Position numbers and translations under genes: made by a program. The notes under the pieces are model-generated. The model was not told the DNA's origin. It saw nothing but the letters and a program-made list of their open reading frames with translations, and searched no databases. A DNA stretch of 44,820 nt, taken from the NCBI GenBank assembly GCA_021846845.1, contig JAJZWB010000010.1, forward strand, positions 1 to 44,820, read 5' to 3'. Source of the stretch: Actinomycetes bacterium (GTDB lineage Bacteria; Actinomycetota; Thermoleophilia; Solirubrobacterales; Solirubrobacteraceae). Below are positions 1 through 6,779 of the stretch, one piece after another. The number at the start of each line of letters is the position of its first letter. Positions within the stretch are counted from its first letter, which is position 1.

Positions 1-1214
1 TCGCGATCGTGTAGCGCCGGCCTCGAGCGAGCGGCACCTGCTGGTCATACACGCATGCGTAGCCGAGCCCGGAGACGGGTGACGATCCGGTGCACAGGGA
101 CCAGTAGCGGACCTGGAACGGATACGGGTACCAGGTCCTCGCCGCCGGCAGCGTCTCCGGGAACGTCGGCAGCTTGCCGGTGACGGTCACCACCGGCCCG
201 TACCGGAGGCTGATCGGTGCGGTCAGGTAACGCGTGTCAGGGTTGGACTGAAACCCGCCCGTGTCGGTCGGCGGGTATGGCTTGGCCCGCAGCGCCTGGT
301 TGCGGATGAAGGCTCCGGCGACGCTGTAGCCGGCATTCCAGAACTTCTGCCACTCGATCCGCCTGGTGGCGGGGGCGTTGGTCGGATCCGACGAGGTAGC
401 GACCAGCTGCTCCCAAACCGAGGCCGGGAAGGTGGAGGTGCTGGGCGCCTTGGACGGCTGCAGGATCCCGCAGGCCGCGGCGCCCTGGATTTGGCGACCG
501 TCGGCGAGGTTCAGCGTGAGGCGCGGGAGGCCCACGCCGCCGGTGCCGTCGCGTCCCCGATTCGGGGAGGTAGTTGCGGATGCTCATCCCCACCCTCGCG
601 GAGGGATCCGTCGAGTCGGTGTAGAGCGTGTTGCGTGCCCGCACGCGCGGGATCGGGCCGGAGACGATGTGCAGCGTGTAGCTCCGGTTCGCGGCGTTGC
701 GCGGGTGACCCGGTATGAACGGGTTGACCGAACCGGGATCGGGGGCGATCTGCGCGTCGCGCAGGTGATCGCCGTGGCCTATCTGCCCGGCGGTCAGCGA
801 CTTGAAGATCGTCCATGAGAAGTAGCGCTCGTGCGGGTAGCGCGCGTGGAACGTGAGGCTCGCTCCGGCCGGCAGGATGTACTGGGCGACGAAGTACGTG
901 GAGCCCACGTCCGGGTACAGGTTCGGCTTCTGGATCGGCCGCGCGCCGGGCAGGTTCTCGTAGTCGATGCCCTTCGGACCGCCCCAGAAGCAGTTGTGGT
1001 CGTAGAGGACGTTCGTCAGCCGGGCCAGCCTGGGCGGCAGGTAGTCGGTGACCGCGCCGACCGGGGTCGCGCCCGCGGTCAGCAGCGCGCTCGCGCAGAT
1101 CACAGCCACGGCGAGCCGGCGTCCGAGCGGTCGCGCCCGGCGTGGGAGGGGTCGCGCCCGGCGGATCGCCGCACGGACGGGCCCGCCGGACTCTCTCCGC
1201 ATCTGGCGCTGCAT
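1..1214 (-). pseudogene. Secreted protein of unknown function, frame-disrupted and cut by the left edge
   Basis: The N-terminus has an Arg-rich n-region and a hydrophobic stretch ending near ATPVGA, a likely Sec signal peptide, so the product is probably exported. The annotated frame is coherent until about position 560 (after RVGMSIRNYLP) and then becomes Arg/Pro-rich noise. A second frame takes over at once (RGRDGTGGVGLPRLTLNLA) and stays open to base 1, ending ...RGRRYTIA, so the C-terminus lies outside the window. Joining the frames needs one extra base (or two missing) around 553-572. The joined product has over 390 residues. I do not recognise the family; APDPGSVNPF and the paired Cys near the end look like conserved sites. 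It is divergent from the TetR gene and probably shares its operator. A real pseudogene and a sequencing indel are both possible. Confidence 0.6.
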
Positions 1215-1262
1215 CTACGGCCTCATCGGCCGGCTCGACTGGGCCCGCACCCCTAACGTCTT

Positions 1263-1295
1263 ATTGCCATCAAGTCAATTTGACCGGATGGCAAT
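1263..1295. promoter_or_regulatory. Composite palindrome between divergent genes, candidate TetR operator
   Basis: Outer arms ATTGCCATC (1263-1271) and GATGGCAAT (1287-1295) are perfect reverse complements. Inside them, and centred on the same base (1279), is a second perfect palindrome GTCAA-T-TTGAC (1274-1284). Only two of the sixteen pairs fail. The inner element gives a TTGAC on each strand, suitable as -35 boxes of two divergent promoters. TetR-family repressors commonly autoregulate from such sites; that assignment is inference. Confidence 0.6.
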
Positions 1296-1299
1296 GCAG

Positions 1300-1305
1300 T
1301 ACGAT
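1300..1305 (+). promoter_or_regulatory. TACGAT -10 box of the TetR gene, probably leaderless
   Basis: TACGAT fits the TANNNT pattern and is separated from ATG 1312 by six bases, which would place the transcription start at the start codon. The candidate -35 TTGACC (1280-1285) lies 14 bp upstream, inside the palindrome; this spacing is short. Confidence 0.45.
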
Positions 1306-1311
1306 CGGCCG

Positions 1312-1932
1312 ATGCGGCGGGATTCGCCTCCGAGGGCCGGCGGGCGCGACCCGGGGCCGCGGCGGCTTCCGCGGGAGGTCCGCCACGAGCAGCTGACCGC
1401 GGTCGCGATGGAGATAGTCGCGGAGCAGGGCTTCGCGGAGTTCTCACTGGACGAGGTGACGGCCCGTGCGGGGGTGACGCGCAAGCTGCTCTACCACTAC
1501 TTCCCGAGCGGACGCGCCGACCTGGTGCTCGCCGTGGCCGAGCGTGCGGGCCACCAGCTGACCGACGAGTGGATCGTCGGCGGTCCCATGGACGTCCAGC
1601 AGCGGCTGGCGGCGAACGTAGGGCGGATCGTGGAGCACGCGATGGAGCCGAGCCCGCCATGGCGGATCTACCGACTCGCGCGCGCGGCTCCGGAGCAGGA
1701 GATCCGCGAGTCGGTGGAGCGCTTCGTCGAGGTCGTGATCGAGAGCATCGCCAGCAACCACCTCTCGACGACCAGCCCGCCGCTGATCGTCAGACTGGCG
1801 ATCCGGGGCTACCTGATGTTCTTCGAGAGCATGCTCGACGATGCCCGGACCACCGCGGTGCCGCTGGAGGCGGTGCTGGCCGTGCTCAACGACACCCTCG
1901 CGGCCGCGATCGCGTCTGCATCGGCGGCATGA
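1312..1932 (+). CDS. TetR/AcrR-family transcriptional regulator
   Basis: The product is 206 residues from ATG 1312. A helix-turn-helix lies at about 24-68: LTAVAMEIVAEQGFAEFSLDEV, then TRKLLYHYF, which is the typical TetR recognition helix. The C-terminal ligand-binding half is not assignable by eye. I prefer ATG 1312 because a TANNNT box sits six bases upstream and because earlier ATGs (1288, 1294) lie inside the operator palindrome; 1288 remains possible. The stop overlaps the start of the acyl-CoA synthetase as ATGA, so the two genes form a translationally coupled operon. A ligand related to a fatty acid or acyl-CoA is a reasonable inference from that partner. The ORF-track extension back to 1048 is not real. 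Confidence 0.85.
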   Translation: MRRDSPPRAGGRDPGPRRLPREVRHEQLTAVAMEIVAEQGFAEFSLDEVTARAGVTRKLLYHYFPSGRADLVLAVAERAGHQLTDEWIVGGPMDVQQRLAANVGRIVEHAMEPSPPWRIYRLARAAPEQEIRESVERFVEVVIESIASNHLSTTSPPLIVRLAIRGYLMFFESMLDDARTTAVPLEAVLAVLNDTLAAAIASASAA

Positions 1933-3530
1933 CCGAACCGATCGGCGATCATTCGTCGATGTCCGAGATCACCTCATACGAGCAGGCATGCGCCGTGCAT
2001 CGCTGGAACGTTCCAGAGCGCTACAACATCGCCGCCGACGTGTGCGACCGCCATCCGCGCGACAAGCCGGCGATGATCCACGAGGACTTCAGCGGCAACG
2101 TGCGGCGGCTGACGTGGGGCGAGCTGCAGGACATGGCCGGCGCGTTCGCCAACGTCCTCTCGGAGGCCGGGGTCGGGCGTGAGGATCGGGTGGCGATGCT
2201 GCTGCCGCCGACGCCGGAGACGGCGGCCGCCTTCTTCGGCACCTGGAAGATCGGCGCGATCCTGCTGTCGATGTCGGTGCTCTACGGCGATGAGGGCATC
2301 CGCCACCGGCTGACCGACTCAGGGGCGAAGGTGCTCGTCACCGATGCCGCCAACGCCGGGCGCATCGAGCCCGGGCTCGTGGAGCGCGTGCTGGTGCTCG
2401 ATGACGACCTGCTCGCCGGGGTCTCACCCTCGTTCGAGACCGTCGACACCGCCGCCGACGACCCGGCCCAGCTGTACTACTCGTCGGGCACGACCGGGCT
2501 GGCGAAGGGCATCCTGCACGCCCACCGATACCTGCTCGCCCACGAGGAGTTCGTCTACTGCCACGACGTGCGCGACGGCGAGCTGTTCCACGGCATGGGC
2601 GAATGGGCCTGGGCGGCAGGGGTGGTGCCGCTGCTGGGACCGTGGCGCTACGGGGCGGTGCAGTGCGTCTACCAGCGAGAGGGCGGCTTCGACCCTCACA
2701 GGCAGCTCGCGTTCCTATCCCGCCACGAGGTCACGAACGTGTTCGGGACGCCGACCGCGATCCGCTCCATGATGTCGATCGCCGATGCCGGCACCCGCTA
2801 CCCGCAGCGCTTCCGCGTCGTCTGCTCGGCCGGCGAGCCGCTGAACCCGGAGGCGATCCGCTGGGTCCGGGACCAGTACGGCGTAACGGTGCTCGACTTC
2901 TACGGCCTCACGGAGTCCTACCCGCTGTGCGGCAACTTCCCGTTCATGGAGGTGCGCGAGGGCTCGATGGGCAAGCCGCTACCGGGCTGGGAGGTGGCGA
3001 TCCTCGACGAGGACGAGAACCCGGTCGCGCCGGGAGAGCGGGGCGAGATCTGCCTGCGGGCGCGGTCCAACCCGCACTACCCGCTCGGCTACTGGAACCG
3101 GCCGTCGGAGGACTCGCAGGAGGTCTTCGGCGGCGACTGGTTCCACACTCGCGACGCTGCCAGGACCGACGCGGACGGCTTCTACTGGTACGAGGGGCGC
3201 GCCGACGACGTCATCATCTCCGCCGGCTACCGGATCGGCCCGTTCGAGGTCGAGTCGGCCTGCCTGGAGCATCCCGCGGTGGCTGAGGCGGCGGCGGTCG
3301 CGCACCCCGACGAGCGGCGCGGCAACGTGGTCAAGGCGTTCGTCGTGCTGGCCGCGGGCCACGAGCCCTCGGACGCGCTGGCCGAGGAGATCAAGGCCCA
3401 CGTGCGCGACCACCTGTCCGCATACGCCTACCCGCGGCTGATCGAGTTCGTGCCGGATCTGCCCAAGACACTCACGGGCAAGATCCGACGCGTCGAGCTG
3501 CGCCAGCGGGACCGGGCGCCGGGGAGCTAG
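1929..3530 (+). CDS. Acyl-CoA synthetase (AMP-forming; acetyl/medium-chain acyl-CoA synthetase-like)
   Basis: The product is 533 residues of the ANL superfamily: it activates a carboxylic acid with ATP to an acyl-adenylate and transfers it to CoA. Visible motifs are the phosphate loop YYSSGTTGLAKG (~183-194), the A5 motif FYGLTESYP (~324), the hinge region YEGRADDVIISAGYRIGP (~421) and the A10 motif PKTLTGKIRR (~512-521) with the catalytic lysine. A tryptophan-rich segment (GMGEWAWAAGVV) resembles acetyl-CoA and medium-chain synthetases more than long-chain ligases. The start is ATG 1929 in the ATGA overlap with the TetR stop; the ORF-track start at 1569 runs through the regulator in another frame. 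Substrate unknown. It is presumably regulated by the coupled TetR. Confidence 0.9.
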   Translation: MTEPIGDHSSMSEITSYEQACAVHRWNVPERYNIAADVCDRHPRDKPAMIHEDFSGNVRRLTWGELQDMAGAFANVLSEAGVGREDRVAMLLPPTPETAAAFFGTWKIGAILLSMSVLYGDEGIRHRLTDSGAKVLVTDAANAGRIEPGLVERVLVLDDDLLAGVSPSFETVDTAADDPAQLYYSSGTTGLAKGILHAHRYLLAHEEFVYCHDVRDGELFHGMGEWAWAAGVVPLLGPWRYGAVQCVYQREGGFDPHRQLAFLSRHEVTNVFGTPTAIRSMMSIADAGTRYPQRFRVVCSAGEPLNPEAIRWVRDQYGVTVLDFYGLTESYPLCGNFPFMEVREGSMGKPLPGWEVAILDEDENPVAPGERGEICLRARSNPHYPLGYWNRPSEDSQEVFGGDWFHTRDAARTDADGFYWYEGRADDVIISAGYRIGPFEVESACLEHPAVAEAAAVAHPDERRGNVVKAFVVLAAGHEPSDALAEEIKAHVRDHLSAYAYPRLIEFVPDLPKTLTGKIRRVELRQRDRAPGS

Positions 3531-3563
3531 CCCCTCCGGCGCCGGTGCGGCGCCGGCGCGGCG

Positions 3564-5036
3564 CTACAGGCTCGCCAGAGCCGCCGCCGCCGCTTGCTCG
3601 CCGGATCGGATCGCGCCGTCCATGTAGCCGGACCACAGCGCCGAGCTGTCCGAGCTCGCGTAGTGGAGCGCTCCGAAGGCCTCCGCGGTCGGGTCGTGCA
3701 GCGAGGTCAGGACTCCGGGCGGGTTGATGCTCCCGTAGGCGCCGCGCGTGAACGGCTCCCGCGCCCAGTCGAGATCCACGTAGGCGATCGGGCGCAGCGC
3801 CTCCGGACCGAAATAGCGCGCGAAGCTCGCGAGCGCCGCGCGGCGCCGGGCTGCGCGGCCGACGCCGTAGAACGCGCGGCTGTCGTCGCCTTCCATGAAC
3901 CCGACGAGCACGCCCGGGAAGCCGTCGGGGGGCGAGTTGTCGTAGGTGACGCGGATCGGCCCCACCTCGGAGGTGGCGGAGCCGTTGAGCCCCTTTTCAC
4001 GCCAGAACGGGGTGCGGTAGATCGCGTTGACCTTGACCACCGAGCCGTTGGGCTGGCGTTGGAGGAACTGATCGAGGGCGGGGGGCAGCGGCGGGTCGAA
4101 GGTGATCCGTCCGGCCAGCGTCTTGGGCACGGTCACGATCGCTCGCCGAGCTCGATAGCTGTTCCCGGCGGTCGAGTGCAGGGTCACGTCCGTCCCCTGC
4201 GAGATAGCGGTGATCGCGACCCCCATTCGAACGGCGTCTCCGAGCCGGCGCGCCAGGATCTTCGAGAGCTGCTGGGGGCCGCCCACGAAGCGGATGCTCT
4301 GGGAGGACCCGATCAGCGTGTTCAGATCGCCGCCGACGCTGCCGATCGCCTGAAGCAGGTCAAGCAGCGAGATCTGCTTGGGCTCCTCGCCGTAGACGCT
4401 TCGGATCGCGAGCTCGGTCAGGTTCCGCGCGACTGGGCTGCTGATGTTCTCGGAGATCCAGGTCTGGCAGGTCTGCCGGTCCCAGGTGAACGCGCTCGGG
4501 GCCGTCCACGGCGCGTCGACCGGCACCGACGTGGCCATGCGGTTCAGCTCGGCGATCGTGGTGGCGAGCTCGCCGAGGGACACGGGGTCCACCGGCGGGA
4601 TGCCGCCGCTATAGGCCTGCAACTCGCCGCCGGCGCGGAAATAGACGCTATCGCCCCTGGAGTACGTCGCGAACGTCCTGACCCCCAGGTCTCTGGCGAG
4701 ACCGAGGACCCTGTCCTGCCCCGGACCCGCCCACTCGCCTCCCAGTTCGACCACCTTGCCTGGAGCGATCTCGTGATCGAGGTTGCGCCCGCCGACGCGC
4801 TGGCGCGCCTCGAGCACGATCACCGAGCGGCCGGCGTCGCGCACCACCCGAGCCGCGTTCAGACCCGCCAGCCCGGCGCCGACGACGGCCACGTCGTAGA
4901 GCCGACCGCCGGCCGAGCGGCGCGAGCGCGGTCCCTCCGCGGCGAGCGTCCCATCCGCGCCGGTGAGCGCTCCGCCCGCGACGACGGCCATGCCGCCCGC
5001 GATCAGCTCACGGCGCCTGATGCCCTCCCTCCCCAC
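3564..5036 (-). CDS. Flavin-containing amine oxidase with Tat-like signal
   Basis: The product is 490 residues. The N-terminus has RRREL followed by a hydrophobic run (residues 7-27), a twin-arginine-type signal, so a folded flavoprotein is probably exported. A dinucleotide fold follows (VVGAGLAGL, GxGxxG at 53-58), then LEARQRVGGRN and ELGGEWAGPGQ, typical of monoamine/putrescine oxidase family FAD domains. The C-terminal ALWSGYMDGAIRSGE matches the last FAD-binding element. The cysteine that binds FAD covalently in mitochondrial MAO (GGCY) is Ala here (RGAYG), so FAD should be non-covalent, and the usual FAGTET segment reads YASSDSS. The start is GTG 5036, with TAGGTT (5043-5048) six bases upstream, a leaderless arrangement. 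Substrate unknown. Confidence 0.88.
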   Translation of the reverse strand: MGREGIRRRELIAGGMAVVAGGALTGADGTLAAEGPRSRRSAGGRLYDVAVVGAGLAGLNAARVVRDAGRSVIVLEARQRVGGRNLDHEIAPGKVVELGGEWAGPGQDRVLGLARDLGVRTFATYSRGDSVYFRAGGELQAYSGGIPPVDPVSLGELATTIAELNRMATSVPVDAPWTAPSAFTWDRQTCQTWISENISSPVARNLTELAIRSVYGEEPKQISLLDLLQAIGSVGGDLNTLIGSSQSIRFVGGPQQLSKILARRLGDAVRMGVAITAISQGTDVTLHSTAGNSYRARRAIVTVPKTLAGRITFDPPLPPALDQFLQRQPNGSVVKVNAIYRTPFWREKGLNGSATSEVGPIRVTYDNSPPDGFPGVLVGFMEGDDSRAFYGVGRAARRRAALASFARYFGPEALRPIAYVDLDWAREPFTRGAYGSINPPGVLTSLHDPTAEAFGALHYASSDSSALWSGYMDGAIRSGEQAAAAALASL

Positions 5037-5042
5037 AGGCGC

Positions 5043-5048
5043 AACCTA
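5043..5048 (-). promoter_or_regulatory. TAGGTT -10 box before the amine oxidase
   Basis: TAGGTT on the minus strand ends six bases before GTG 5036, predicting a transcript that starts at or next to the start codon. No convincing -35 is seen. Confidence 0.4.
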
Positions 5049-5090
5049 ACAGGTCGCGCACCGTCACGGGGCGTATGACCGCGCGCCCGC

Positions 5091-6686
5091 TCAGGAGCCG
5101 CCGCGCGAGTGAGCGCGCAGCTCGGCCAGGATCCGCTCAAGCCGCGGCTCGGTTTCGGTGTCGACGTGGGTCATGGCCGCGGCGACCGCGGGATGCACGG
5201 TCGCGATCTGACGGTGCATCTCGTGCGCGACCGCGCGATAGCTCGGATGACCCTCGCGCCCTGAGCGCAGCTCTATCAGCGCCATCGCCTCACGCGCGTT
5301 GAGGTCCAGCACGAAGCGGATGCGGTAGCCGAGGCACAGCGCGTACGGTGCGGCGGCGCGCAGACCGCGGTCGGCCAGCCGCTCGTAGGCCGCGCGTGAG
5401 GTCTCCAGCCCGCGCCGGTAGTCCTCGCCCCCGCCGGCGAGCTTCACCTGCTCGGGCACCTCGGCACCCAGGTCGGGGCTCAGAGCCTGCCACTGCACGG
5501 TCAGCATCCGGTGGCGCTGCAGGTCGCGGAAGGCGCCGTAGTCGGCCACGATCTCGAACCGGTAGCGCAGCGCCTCCAGACCCCGCCCGGGGCGGTGGCG
5601 GCGGTTGTCCCGGCCGCCGAGCAGGTCCCGCAGCAGCGCCGCGCGCTCGTCGGCGCTCAGCGCCGCGAGCGACGCGCGGATCGTCCGCTCGCCGCTCGCC
5701 GCCGACTCGAAGAGCAGCGCTGCCAGGAGGTCGTCCTCGTCTCCGTCGACGCGCGCGAGCCGCACCGAGGGCCCGCCGGCGGCGGCCTCGTCGCGATCGT
5801 GGCCGAGCCCCATCCGCTGCGCCCAGCGCTCGCCCGCGCGAGCGCGCGACTGCAGGTACTCGATCCAGCGCCCCCCGCGGTCGGGCCGCTGCACGCGCGC
5901 GACGAAGCTCGGGATCACCCGCCGGCACTCCGAGAGGAGCATCTCGCCGTAGTCGCGCGCCTCCGGCAGCGGGTGTGCGAGCAGGTGCAGGATTAGCTGC
6001 TCGAAGCTCTGGCCGCTGGCGTAGATACCCATGTGGGAAAGCGACGAGGCGGGCAGCAGCCCGCGCAGCAGGTCAAGGGACTTGGCGCGAACGGCGCGCT
6101 CGTGAGCGGCCGGGGCCTCGCCTTCGGCGAGCGGGAACGCGTCTCGTGCCCACGCGCCGACGCGCGGCAGCAGCGCCGCGTAGAGCGAGAACAGCTCATC
6201 CATCGCGCGCTCGTACTCGGGTCCCAGCTCGGCGTCCCTGTAGTACCGGTGGCCGCCCGGCGGGTCGGGCATCGGCCCGTCGTAGGCGATGTAGCGCGTC
6301 GACTGCTCCAGGTACGCCGCCAGCCGCGGGCGCTGGAGCACCTTGGTGAGCACGTTGGAGACCCACTCGCAGGCGACATGGGCGCCGCCCAGCTGGGCCA
6401 CCGAGTCGTCGCCGTAGCCTAGGAGGACGCGCTCGTAGAACCGCTCGGCGCGGCCGCCTTCGGCGCGGTGGCCCTCGCCGGGAGCCGGCCGGCACAGGTC
6501 GTCCGCGAACTCGTCGAGCAGCAGCCGCCGCAGCGTCCCCGGGTAGCGGGAGTAGCGCGCGAACAGCGCCCCCTTGAGGGTCTCTGGCAGGTCGACTAGC
6601 GCGAAGACGGGACGGTCGAGGTTCGTGCAGTGGGCGCGCAGCAGCGCCCGCTCGGAGTCTGTGAAGCTCTCGACCGGGTAGCGCAC
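5091..6686 (-). CDS. thyX: Tandem-domain ThyX (FAD-dependent thymidylate synthase) homologue
   Basis: The product is 531 residues from GTG 6686, about twice the usual ThyX length (roughly 220-250). Both halves resemble ThyX. The signature RHRxxSxxxxSxR is split between them: the first half (~118-131) reads RPRLAAYLEQSTRY, keeping the SxR end; the second (~391-403) reads RHRMLTVQWQALS, keeping RHR. The second half also has a C-terminal segment like the ThyX substrate-binding region (LNAREAMALIELRS). ThyX makes dTMP from dUMP using methylene-tetrahydrofolate, FAD and NADPH; whether this protein still does so is unproven. The start is chosen because the family-like sequence begins there and TACGAT lies nine bases upstream. 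The ORF-track extension to 7109 is antisense to the monooxygenase gene and is rejected. Confidence 0.8.
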   Translation of the reverse strand: MRYPVESFTDSERALLRAHCTNLDRPVFALVDLPETLKGALFARYSRYPGTLRRLLLDEFADDLCRPAPGEGHRAEGGRAERFYERVLLGYGDDSVAQLGGAHVACEWVSNVLTKVLQRPRLAAYLEQSTRYIAYDGPMPDPPGGHRYYRDAELGPEYERAMDELFSLYAALLPRVGAWARDAFPLAEGEAPAAHERAVRAKSLDLLRGLLPASSLSHMGIYASGQSFEQLILHLLAHPLPEARDYGEMLLSECRRVIPSFVARVQRPDRGGRWIEYLQSRARAGERWAQRMGLGHDRDEAAAGGPSVRLARVDGDEDDLLAALLFESAASGERTIRASLAALSADERAALLRDLLGGRDNRRHRPGRGLEALRYRFEIVADYGAFRDLQRHRMLTVQWQALSPDLGAEVPEQVKLAGGGEDYRRGLETSRAAYERLADRGLRAAAPYALCLGYRIRFVLDLNAREAMALIELRSGREGHPSYRAVAHEMHRQIATVHPAVAAAMTHVDTETEPRLERILAELRAHSRGGS

Positions 6687-6695
6687 GGGCGGCCG

Positions 6696-6701
6696 ATCGT
6701 A
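6696..6701 (-). promoter_or_regulatory. TACGAT -10 box before thyX homologue
   Basis: TACGAT on the minus strand is nine bases from GTG 6686. No Shine-Dalgarno sequence precedes the GTG, so a near-leaderless mRNA is likely. Confidence 0.4.
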
Positions 6702-6762
6702 GCGGCGCGACCGGCCGGCGCCGCCGTGGAGCGGGCCGTTCCGAGACCCGTGCGGGCGCCGG

Positions 6763-6768
6763 TAGGCT
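6763..6768 (+). promoter_or_regulatory. TAGGCT -10 box before the monooxygenase
   Basis: TAGGCT lies 11 bases before ATG 6780 in the 93-bp divergent spacer shared with the thyX homologue. The same hexamer occurs before tRNA-Ser and before the 32437 gene. Confidence 0.4.
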
Positions 6769-6779
6769 AGCCCGAGCCA

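Noticed and set aside
1929-3530. Operon link between the three acyl-CoA synthetases
   Set aside because: They lie 29-34 kb apart with separate promoters and differ in subfamily; only the general metabolic theme is shared.
5348-6349. 333-residue plus-strand ORF opposite the thyX homologue
   Set aside because: Arg/Ala/Pro low-complexity shadow frame.
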